Positions 10,208-19,595 of a stretch of DNA of 64,000 bases are shown here, piece by piece. The position numbers and the translations under genes were made by a program. Each line of letters begins with the position of its first letter. The stretch's first letter is position 1. Source of the stretch: Cladobotryum mycophilum (Eukaryota > Ascomycota > Sordariomycetes > Hypocreales > Hypocreaceae); contig JAVFKD010000004.1 in assembly GCA_036429605.1 (NCBI GenBank), positions 3,038,001 to 3,102,000 of the forward strand, in the 5' to 3' direction. Under the pieces are notes generated by a model. That model was not told where the DNA came from, searched no databases, and was given only the letters and a program-made list of their open reading frames with translations.

Positions 10208-13200
10208 TACTTAGGATATGAATTGCTTATAGTGTATGTATTGCCTGCGATTGTAAGTATATAATTAGACTATATGTTATAAAAATATAGAATGTTTTTT
10301 TAAGTTTTTCTTTGTGTGTTATGTTTTTGCAGAGCGAGTATAGTCTTATTATATATTTTACTATATTAATAAATAAACGTATAAAACTATAAGTATTTTT
10401 GACTTCTATACAATTTGCTTATATTCTTGGTATTTCTAATAGCTTTTTCTAGGCTATTGTTATAATGTCTGGAGATCGGGATGATCTTTTTTTATTAAGT
10501 TTTGCCTATAAGTTTTATAATTTCCAGTAGGACGATAAAGATAATAATGGGATTATTAAATTTTTTTAGAAAATAATAAACAAGGCTTATTATTAGAGGA
10601 GTTTAGTCTAAAGTGAATCTTCCGCGCCTTTTTCTAGCTTGCTGAGATGTTTTTTAATGCTGAAACCTAATATCGCCGCTACTAGAATATTACCGGTAGC
10701 AAGAAAAGTTAAACGGTATATTATTTTTTCTTACTTAATTGTTCTACGACTCGTTAATAATAAAATTTAGAATGCCCAGATTATATATAACCAGGCCTAC
10801 GAATCCCGCTAGCAAGGGTTAAACGCTTAAGTCTAACTATTTTCTTATAATATTATATATATTTCTAAGTTAATCGTATAATTATCGCTAATAAACCCTT
10901 AAGCTGCTTTTTATTATAGAATAACATAAATCCTTTTTACGTTCTTGTTTTTGCTTTAATAATACTAGTTATACTTTTTAGTAAAATGCCATAGCCTTTT
11001 TTAAGCGAGATATTATATAGGTTTTAATAGGAGATTCCTATGGTAAAGATAATAAGGGAAAGGTGGAAAAGTAGTAGATAGAAATAGTTTAGGGTTATAT
11101 AAACAAGTTCTTAGTTACTTTGTCTTAACGTTAAGGGGAATTGTAAGTGTATTGCTGTAGTATCTTAGAGTTTTGTTTCTATAAATAAGATTTTTATTCT
11201 ATTTTTGTATACGTCTTTTTTTCTATTATAACTTTTTTATTTAAAATTTCTAATATTCTCTAATAATTTCTTGTGTATTTTCTATATATTCCTTATAAAT
11301 CTATTTATTATATTTTACTAGCTATTTTTTTTATTTTATTAGATAAAGTATTCTAGATTTGCTTTTTCTTTAATCCTTGACTGATTTAATTTTTTATTTA
11401 TTAGAGTCATTTAACTCTGGTATTAGTAATTAGTTCTTTTTATCTAAAAGTCACTGGGTTTATGGTTTTAATAAACTAATATAGAAAATATTATATAGAC
11501 TATTATATTTTAAGAGTAAAGCTATTTTATACGCTTAGTTTCTAATTTATTTAAGTATTTATAATAGTCTTAAATAGTAAGGTATTAATTTTTATTATTT
11601 CTTTTTGAATCTGAAATTTTTTATAGATAATCCTATTAAATCGCTTATTTTAAAATATTACTTTTTATAATATAAATTATAATTTCTTACTTATCTTTTA
11701 ACTGTGATACTTTAGTAATCCTATAGTTTTTGTCTGAGTTAATATAATTTTTCTATGCGAGCTTTTGTATCTAGGATCTCCTTTTAAAGGGTATTGTCCT
11801 TGATGTTTAGATGGAATTCTAGAATATAACCTATTAATATTTTAAAAGGAGATATACCTATTATTATATTTCTAGTAGTATTTATAGTATACTGTGTTTC
11901 TGCTAATAATTGTAGTTATACTAATAGTGTATTGCCTATAAAACATCGTAGATAATGTTTAATAGATTGATTTATTTTTTCTATTTATTCGTCTGTTTAG
12001 GGATAAAAAGTAGTTAATAAACGTTTTTGAATTTTTATATAAAAACAAATTAATAATTAAAATTTATTTATAAATAAAAATCTTTTATTAAATATGATTT
12101 TTTATAGAGATTCTGAAAACTATAGTTTAATTTTAGTATAAAATAATTTAGTTAGTTTATTTATTATAATTATTATAGAGACTAGAAAAAGGAATATATA
12201 CTTAATATATTAATTAACGATCACTAGTATAGTATTAATTTTTTTATTGTTAAACAAGACTATTAGAAGTCCTATTACGAAATCTATTATTAGTTTTTTT
12301 ATTAGTTGACTAGGAAGCGGGAGTGATTTAAGTTTTCCCTATGGCTTATGCCTTTTAATTATAATTCTTATATAAATTGGATATCTTTAAATATATTCCT
12401 TAATGTCTTTTCCTATATCCTTCTAGTAGAACTTTTTCTATAATAATTTTTTTGTTTATGATTCTTTAAAATAACCTACTAGGGGATTATTGTGATAAAG
12501 AGATAATAGTTCTTAACGAATTGTTATCTTTTCTAGGATATAAATACGATTCTAGTAGGTAATTAGATTATTATACCCTATAGCCTACTTTAGGTTCTTT
12601 ATAAGGAAATTAGGGTTTTTTCGACATTAGAGTTCAAGATCTTCCTCTTAATCTTATTATAATAATTTTAGTAATAGTCTTTTTATATTATTATTAAAAG
12701 AAGTATTAATAAAGATAGTTTCGTAGGCTTCTTGTCTTAATACTTACTACTCTTTTATAATAAGGTTTTATAAATACACTACCCTTCCGAAAGGATTATC
12801 TCCTTGATCTACTATTAGATTCTATAGTTTACTTTATAATAGAGTAAGAAGTTCCTGATTTAAAGGCGATTTCTTTTTATAATTAGGTCGTCTTGACGGC
12901 CTATTAGTAGGATTAGTTTTTTCTGCTCGATGCTTAATCACAAAGTTATAAGGAGTTAGGTAAATGTACTATTTAGCTTGTCTGTTATTTAATTTCGGCT
13001 GTTTTATAAAGGATTAAAGATTTTAATGGTTACTCTAGACTTTAGTCTAACCTTAGGCACTTTTCATATAGTATCTTTAATATTTAAATACCACTATAAT
13101 TACTAGTATTTCTTAGTCTAGTATGCTATAATTAAGCTTAGCGTCGTGAAATACCCGCGACTAAAAGGCTACTAGATACTATTTTTTTCCTTATTTGGTT

Positions 13201-16146
13201 AAGATAATATAATAGTAGTAGCGAACTTTAAAGCATTGGTCTCTATACGAATAGGCTTTTTCGGGTTATAATGTTATAGTAAAAGAGCGTTCTAGAAAGC
13301 CTAAATAAGCTAATAAAAAGCAGCTTTTTAATATTCCCTAAGTATTACCTAACCTAGTTTTTGCCTATTTTTATACCCTTTAATAGTTTATATAATAGAC
13401 AAGCAATCATTGAATATTCTTTAATAAATTAATAATAAAAGTTATAAAACCTTAGAAAAACTTAGATTTTTTAATATATAATAGGTTCCTGTTATATTAA
13501 GATCATTTCCACTCGTTTCAGATTTATTATAACTCCTTTATTTAATATTATAAATCCTAAAAATTTAATTTTATTTTAAATAAAAGAATATTTATTAGGT
13601 TAAGCGTATAGCTTAGCTTTTTTTAGTTATTCTAAGACTTTTTGTATATAAGAAATATAAGATTCGCGATTTAAAGAAAAGATTAAAATATTATTAAAAT
13701 AAGTAATATATATATAATCTAATAGATTATTTAATACTTAATAAATATAATTCTAAAACATAACTAGAGTATTAGTCAATCCTATAGGTATAACTAAAAA
13801 TTTATAATAACTATAACAAGTGTGAAATATAGTTTTCTATTTATTACCCTTTTTAATATATATACAATAATATATATTTTTAATATTAATTTTAGTAAAA
13901 TAATTTAAACCTTTAACTTAATCTATAATTTTAGTAATAAAAGGGAAAGGATAGTGATTTTTAATTATAACTTAATTTAATCTTCAATAGTCTATATATA
14001 AACAGAGACTTCTGTTTTTTTTTAGTATAAATAAAATAGGTGCGCCTACTGGACTTTTTAAAGGACAAATTTATCCTTTTACTAGGTTTTCTTTTAAATA
14101 TTCTCGTAATGCTTCTAATTTAGCAGGGGATAATGGATAAATTAGACCATAAGGAGGAAAGGCTCCTTTAATTAGCTTAATTGTATAATCTGTTTGTTTA
14201 AAATAAGGAAGAATCCTTGTATTATCGACTAAAAAGATATTTTTCTACTTTTAAAAAGATATTAGGATTTATGAAAGATCTGATATAATTTCCTTTATTT
14301 TATCTAGAAGGTATAAGAGATTAAGGTTTATAGAAATAGATAAAATGTATATATGACTTGTATACTTTTTTTAAAATTAGCGCTTGGAAATCTTTTTTAG
14401 ATTTTTTTAATTATATTTAAACTATTAGCTTTAATTATAAGGGTATAAATAAATATGAAACTTGGATAATGTAGTTATGGATAATAATATAGGACTACCT
14501 TATTCTCGAGGGTCTTAATTAATGCCTATATATAACCTTGTAAAGGTCTTGATAGTTCCCTGAGTATTTATAAGTTAAAGCAGGATTTCCTAGACTCTAT
14601 AAGTCTTTATATCTTTTTCCTCTGTATCTTATAGGTAAAGTAGAATAACCGTTAAGCTTTTTATTAATTTATATTTTTTTATAAAAATTATACTAATAAT
14701 ATTAACTTCTATACTATTATTTAAATTAGTGTATGTATTATAAAAAAATAATTTATAAATTTTAACTAGAATATAAAAACGTGTGTGAATTATAATCGGG
14801 ACTTTAGGAATTACCCTAATAGGTACTTAAGGGACTGTATAAGAGGATTTTAGTCTAACCCTGTTTTTTTTTTCTTATTTTTTTTTTTTTAGGAGGTAGA
14901 GGCAATTTATTGACTTTAACTTTTTGAATCTTTATAGAAAGTTAATTGCATTGATTTTTTAAATACATATTACTTCTGTAATTATAATATTACTTTATAT
15001 TTCTATTAGTATTAAGTGTATTTTTCTTTAAGGATTTTTTTAAGTAGAAGATCTAGGAGATATTTATTTTAGTTTATTTTTTTTAATAGTTGTTTATAAA
15101 GTTAATAAAGCTTATTTATATGGTTTATTTTTCTTAGGAGAGTAATATAAAACTTAATGTGTTTTTGTTAGAATTGACTTTTTTTTCTTTCTCTTTTAGT
15201 GCCTTATGTTTCTTTGTAGGTTATAAAATCTCCTAATAACGTATAACTAATATAACCATTTCTTTATAGTTCTTTAGAAAGGAGCTTCCTCCTATAACAA
15301 TCTAATATTATAGGTTCTCCTGTAGCTTTATGTAAAAGCTATAAGCACGCTGTGATTCTGAGGCTATTAGGAATTAACTTTTTAATAAGTCTAAGTATAT
15401 ATAAAAGTCTCGAGGAGATTGGTATTCCTGTTATTTTGCTTTTTTAATGGCTTGTATAATACACGGCTTATAGATATTTATATTCTTTAATAATAATATA
15501 GTCTAATTTTTAAAGTATTTCTAATTATTTTCTAATTTCTATTAAGCTTTAGGTGATTTTTAGTGTTTTAAATAGAGTTTTTATTAGGTTTAGTATTTAG
15601 TATTTATATAATTAACTTTAAAAAGAACCTTTAAATAACCTTTATGGTATTTTTTCTTTTACTTCGAAAATACTTAATATAAATTACAAAACTATTCCTC
15701 TTTTGCCTAAAAAGAGGCATTTATAGTAAGTATAGTAAGGTTTTTAATTTTTATATTATTATTTTTCTTTAAACTGTTTAATAAACTATTAGAATAATTG
15801 CCTTAATGTTATAATAACTTTTTAAGGTTTTTTTTTAATTGGCCTATTGTTTTACTTAACTTTTAATACTCTTTTAGTTAAGTGATTTTATTGTGAAGTA
15901 TAATATTATTGTTTTTTAATTATTGTTCTAGAATATTAGGTTTTTGTAATAAATCTGAAAGTAACGATTGTTGAGTTGACCTTATATAACCTGTTACTTG
16001 CTGTTGTGGTAATTTATTTTTAAAGGATCTTTTTATATGTATTGTCTATAAGGTTTCTTGAAGAGGATCCGAAAGGTCCGTAGATCTCTGAGAACGGGTA
16101 TACGGAATTATTTTGCTTAGGTAATAATACTAAAAAGCTTAAGAAT

Positions 16147-16320
16147 TATAATAATATCTTATAAGATTACTAGGTAAGTAAGATTAAACGTAGGTATTAT
16201 TTTATGTATAAGCTTAAGCTTATACGTTTAACTATTATGCGAGAGACGTGTGACTTATGCAGGATTACCCCGCATCTCCATTACATCACGCGTCCGGGTA
16301 ATCTTCGGGACAGCGTTACA
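16147..16320 (-). repeat. LTR at the 5' end of the gypsy element
   Basis: 174-bp partner of 9255-9428. It retains more G/C (…cagcgttaca at its edge), showing the original TGTAAC...TTACA-type ends. Confidence 0.8.
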
Positions 16321-16596
16321 CTATATTATAATTAGGAGATTTTTAATTATATTATAGTTATTAGGATTAAAATTGGATAATAAGATAATTTATGATATAG
16401 TAGCGAATTGTAAATAAATACTAAAAGAATATAATATTTTAAAAACTATTAGGTTTATTAGTATTAAAGGTATATATATAAAAGAAAATATATTATTATA
16501 ATATTAATATAGCGGATATATATTATAATTTTATATTATTAATATTATTAAATTTTTAATAACTAATATATATATTATTTAATAAAAAAAATAATA

Positions 16597-16669
16597 GTTT
16601 ATATAGTTTAATGGTATAACGCTTGGTTATTTAGGCTAAAAAGTATAGGTTCGAATTCTATTATAAGCG
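16597..16669 (+). pseudogene. tRNA-like relic
   Basis: This 73-nt stretch keeps the plan of a tRNA. The acceptor arms GTTTATA and TATAAGC pair over 7 positions, with one G-T pair. A D-arm-like GTTTAATGGTATAAC fits an A box (TAGTTTAATGG). A T-arm ATAGG-TTCGAAT-TCTAT contains a near-perfect B box (GGTTCGAATTC). The anticodon stem is irregular and needs a loop of 7-9 nt with T/A mismatches, so the anticodon is not readable. Several mispairs are what C-to-T or G-to-A changes would leave. It sits within the right end of the hAT element, so it could be captured, a SINE head, or an inserted mitochondrial tRNA. Confidence 0.5.
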
Positions 16670-16867
16670 TAAATTTTAATTGTATTATCGTAAAGTAATA
16701 TAATTATAATTTTTTACTATTTTTAATATTAGAACAATTATAATCCGTAAAAAAATCCTACCTTATACTTATTAAATCTATTAAGTTTTAGACTTTTTAA
16801 ACTTAACTAATTAATAATTAAGAATAGCCTTACTTGATTGATTGATTGATAGACTTGATGACTAGAC

Positions 16868-16887
16868 TTGATCGGGATGCTGCCCTG
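16868..16887 (-). repeat. hAT terminal inverted repeat, right
   Basis: Exact complement of 4683-4702, ending in CCCTG next to the second ATTCTAAG. Confidence 0.85.
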
Positions 16888-17214
16888 ATTCTAAGCCCCG
16901 AGGTATATGCTGGGATTGATGGTAGTGAAGACGTAATCGTAATGCAACTTCGAGGCAATCTCGTTGATTGCACGAGCGCCAATCTGTCCACTGAATGGAC
17001 AGCCGGTGGCATGGTTTCTTCGGTTTTAGATCTCGCCAAATTTGCAGCTGCGCTTCGGAATGGGAGGCTGCTCAGTCCAGAATCCCTAGCTATCATGAAA
17101 GACTGGCGGCCGACGACAGGACCAAACGAAATAGGCCACGGTCTTTTCAGAATGAAACGTTCTGAGAAAATTAAATACACGAGTAATGTTGGAAAGCTTA
17201 AAGATAAACTGTGA
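16888..17214 (+). pseudogene. Serine beta-lactamase-like protein, second part (after transposon)
   Basis: The frame resumes from position 4682: ...ILS/PEVYAGIDGSEDVIVMQLR, then CTSANLSTEWTAGGMVSS, LAKFAAALRNGRLLSPESL, WRPTTGPNEIGHGLFRMK, and a stop at 17212-17214. The first 8 bases are the right target duplication. In relatives the '..AGI..AEDITV.QLLNHTSG' segment is followed by roughly 120 residues with the YxN motif before 'SNLSTEWTAGGMVSS'. Here the two are nearly adjacent, so an internal deletion of about that size is inferred near 16,945-16,960. The C-terminal HTG block is also missing. The remaining frame is open and not AT-shifted, in contrast to the transposon beside it. Confidence 0.7.
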
Positions 17215-17687
17215 ATTGAAGATGGGTGCGGCCATCAGATCTCATAGTGACCTTAATTAATTGAACACCCTTCATCATGAAAGGTGTAGGCTAGAAGAAA
17301 TAGGCGAGGGAGGAGATTGTAAACTCTGAGTCAGTTTCCACCAATCGCTATTCCCTTTAGTCAAGCAAAAGCAAGGATCATATCGAGATACTGTAACCGA
17401 ACCAATGGGATAAGCTTAGTTTCAAGCCTACCTCCACCGACGTGGCGACGGTGGCATTCATTTACGAATCTTTGCATGTCGCTAACCGAATGTGGCGGTT
17501 GGAGAAACCTGGTAACGTCGAGGGGTGGAGATGCGGGAGGCCCAGAAGGCTAAACCTTTGCAAAGCTCACGAGATGGGGAATTCATGCGCGTGTGGACGT
17601 TACACGGCATTCTACTTAATGGAACTTGGATCCGCGGTTGGAAACAGTTGCGGTTGTGTCTAGAGCAGCCACATGTCGTACAGCATC
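17215..17687. other. Intergenic upstream of MATE gene
   Basis: Ordinary base composition resumes abruptly after the transposon block. Short open frames at 17442-17728 show no domain. This is probably the promoter region of the MATE gene. Confidence 0.4.
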
Positions 17688-17828
17688 ATGCTTCGAACCA
17701 CCAGCTCGACGCCCATGATGCATCATGATGGCAACTCTTCAAGTTCACGCACGACAGATACCGAGGCTAATCTGATTGCCAGCCATGGCCAAGACGATGA
17801 TACTCGGATTCGGCCGGGGAAAAGATGA
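17688..17828 (+). other. 46-codon upstream ORF or frame-shifted N-terminus of the MATE gene
   Basis: An ATG at 17688 opens a 46-codon frame reading HHDGNSSSSRTTDTEANLIA and ending GQDDDTRIRPGKR. Its TGA (17826-17828) overlaps the MATE ATG (17825-17827) as ATGA. The Ser/Asp/Thr-rich sequence looks like the usual cytosolic tail before the first membrane helix of fungal MATE proteins, and ...RPGKR would run naturally into RWRRDQYWGSLLF with a single-base shift in GGGGAAAAG. It is either a true uORF, an unrecognised splice, or a frameshift or sequence error. Confidence 0.45.
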
Positions 17829-19273
17829 GATGGCGCCGAGACCAATATTGGGGATCGCTACTCTTTAACCTCGCTGCATTTATCCTGCCCGCTCTGTACG
17901 GCACCTTGTCCAAGCTCTGGGTCGCCAACATTGACTCGTCCATGGTGGTGACGACGGATGCGTACACGTACATGAACACGGCGGCCGAGGCCTTCAACGA
18001 GGGTCTTCCGCGAGCAGCCTGGGTCATCATCGGAGACAAGTCCTCGCGAGAAATAGCGAAGCGTCTTCGTCTGACCCATACCCTCATCGCTTTCCAGTCC
18101 ATTGTGGGCGTCATCTTAAGCGTCGTGTTTCTTGGAGCAGCGTCCACGTTTGCCGACAGCTTTGTGCCGGCCGAAGTGCGCGCGGCGAGCTTGACCTACG
18201 TTCGCATCATCTCCTTTACCGTCTTGGGCGGCACGATTGAGACGGCGGTGGCGTCGGCGACGAGAGCGTTGGATAAACCTGACGTGCCGTTGGTCATTAG
18301 CTCCGTCAAGTTTGCCATCAACATCATCCTGGATCTTCTCATCATTTCCCGTGTTCACGTCGGGTCCTTCAAGCCAACTGTCAACATGCAGGCCATCATT
18401 CAATTGGTCTGCTCATTGACTGCAGCGTTTGCTGGACTGGCTTACTTCCTCTTCTTTGTCAGCTTCCGTGCCACCAAGGAATCGCGACGACATCAATCCG
18501 AGGACCATGTTGAGATGCATGGTAACCTGATGCCCAATCTTGGGGATTTGGTTGTTCTTCTTCGTCCGGGTCTCATATTTTTCGCCGAATCCGCCATCAG
18601 AAATGCACTGTATCTCTGGCTCATCACCACCATCGTGGCGCTTGGATCGGTCTACTCCACGGCATGGGGCGTGTTCAACACCATTCGTTGGGGTCTGGTC
18701 ATGGTTCCTGTCCAGGCTCTCGAAGCCACCGCACTTCAATTCATCGGCCATCATTGGGGCCAGTGGAGGAGGACGATCGGCATTGACGTCCTACGGCCCA
18801 AGGCAAGCTGGAGAGATTTATATCCCATTGTCCTTCCAGCCCTGCAATCGTTCGGCATCGCCTTGATTGTCGAGGTTCCAATGGCCATCTTTCTCTCCAT
18901 CTTTGGCACGCGACCATTCGCGCACTATCTCAGTGGATCGGATGAGGTGGCCGAGGTCACGGCTCGCATGTGGCGAACACTGGATTGGTGCTACATCTTT
19001 TACGCCATGTCTACACAGCTGGCAACGATTTTGCTTGCCACACGGCCAAAGTGGTATCTATACCAGAGTTTAGCAAGCAATCTCCTGTATGTTTTGCCTT
19101 GGGCAATAGTATGCCAGGTCGTTGATCTGGATGAGAAGAATGCGTGGACATATCACAGTCTTGTATTCGGCGGCAGCTTAGTGTTTAGTTTTATTGACAT
19201 ACTCATTGTCAACGGTATATGGGCTTGGACATTGTTGAAGGGAAAGGCGAAGCTGGAAGTGTTTCGCCAATAG
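17825..19273 (+). CDS. MATE-family multidrug/metabolite exporter
   Basis: A 482-residue multi-pass membrane protein without introns. The sequence LSKLWVANIDSSMVVTTDAY in the first helix pair, NEGLPRAAWVIIGDK, ALDKPDVPLVISSVKFAINI and the repeated two-bundle pattern of about 12 hydrophobic segments fit the multidrug and toxic compound extrusion (MATE) family. These exporters move organic cations or metabolites out of the cytosol in exchange for protons or sodium. Length is normal for the family. The start used here is the ATG at 17825; an additional cytosolic N-terminus may lie in the overlapping upstream frame. It is convergent with the HET gene, with 322 nt between stops. It is the first intact gene to the right of the dead transposon block. 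Confidence 0.8.
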   Translation: MRWRRDQYWGSLLFNLAAFILPALYGTLSKLWVANIDSSMVVTTDAYTYMNTAAEAFNEGLPRAAWVIIGDKSSREIAKRLRLTHTLIAFQSIVGVILSVVFLGAASTFADSFVPAEVRAASLTYVRIISFTVLGGTIETAVASATRALDKPDVPLVISSVKFAINIILDLLIISRVHVGSFKPTVNMQAIIQLVCSLTAAFAGLAYFLFFVSFRATKESRRHQSEDHVEMHGNLMPNLGDLVVLLRPGLIFFAESAIRNALYLWLITTIVALGSVYSTAWGVFNTIRWGLVMVPVQALEATALQFIGHHWGQWRRTIGIDVLRPKASWRDLYPIVLPALQSFGIALIVEVPMAIFLSIFGTRPFAHYLSGSDEVAEVTARMWRTLDWCYIFYAMSTQLATILLATRPKWYLYQSLASNLLYVLPWAIVCQVVDLDEKNAWTYHSLVFGGSLVFSFIDILIVNGIWAWTLLKGKAKLEVFRQ

Positions 19274-19595
19274 CCCGTCGCATGTATTTCTCGTCTTTGT
19301 CTCCTTGTTTTTGAATCTGGCGCAGAAGAGAACCCAAGTGTTTGCATTTACTGAGTTTGGATGTGCTACGTAGAGTGGTGGTTTCAATGATGCTACTTGA
19401 TACAACACACCTCACAATTGGCCAGACCAAACAACCCCAACCAGTTATTTCCAAAAGCCTTGATGGTAGCATAAGCGAATATGTTTGCGCGTCAACTCGT
19501 ATGTGCCATGTGCGAAGGATGTATATCCAAGTGTTCAACTAAAAAAAACCCCCATGGACTCCCCCTCTTTTCTCATCATGTTGTCTCAGCTCCTC
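19274..19595. other. Convergent 3' spacer between MATE and HET genes
   Basis: A 322-nt region between two stop codons, probably holding both 3' UTRs. No gene is seen. Confidence 0.5.

Larger units (their letters stand above)
9255..16320 (-). mobile_element. Ty3/gypsy LTR retrotransposon, RIP-degraded, full length
   Basis: Two 174-bp direct repeats (9255-9428 and 16147-16320) bound 7,066 bp and are flanked by CTATA duplications. The coding strand is minus: around 13,770-13,850 it reads K-TIFHTCYSYYKFLVIPIGLTN, the RIP-altered form of the gypsy 'W.TAF...YG.YE.LVMPFGLTNAP' reverse transcriptase block. Around 13,680-13,730 there is YFNNILIF, from the YFDDILIFS catalytic box. Integrase follows at lower coordinates: TTFYP-stop-TDE-stop-IEKINQ near 11,960-12,010, corresponding to 'YHPQTDGQTE..NQ', and ISPFKILIGY near 11,840. 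The order RT then integrase defines Ty3/gypsy. The purine tract AAAAAAAGAAAA (minus strand) lies just before the 9255-9428 LTR, as expected of a polypurine tract. Stops throughout show that it is dead. Confidence 0.85.
4683..16887. mobile_element. hAT-type DNA transposon, RIP-degraded, carrying two nested transposons
   Basis: The ends are a 20-bp perfect terminal inverted repeat, CAGGGCAGCATCCCGATCAA at 4683-4702, with its complement at 16868-16887. It is flanked by 8-bp direct repeats ATTCTAAG. Termini beginning CAGGG together with an 8-bp target duplication are diagnostic of the hAT superfamily. The whole block spans 12,205 bp. Subtracting the pogo-type insertion (about 1.87 kb) and the gypsy insertion with its target duplication (7,071 bp) leaves about 3.26 kb, a normal size for a fungal hAT element. 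The surviving hAT sequence lies at 4683-6622, 8497-9254 and 16326-16887. It is so AT-rich and stop-laden that I cannot recognise a transposase, so strand is not assigned. It interrupts the beta-lactamase gene and is the oldest of the three insertions. Confidence 0.8.

Noticed and set aside
4683..16887. AT-rich block as mitochondrial insertion or centromere-like DNA
   Set aside because: Terminal repeats, target duplications, gypsy reverse transcriptase/integrase and pogo transposase remnants explain it as RIP-altered transposons.
18413..18754. Antisense frames within the MATE gene
   Set aside because: Shadows of an intact membrane-protein gene.
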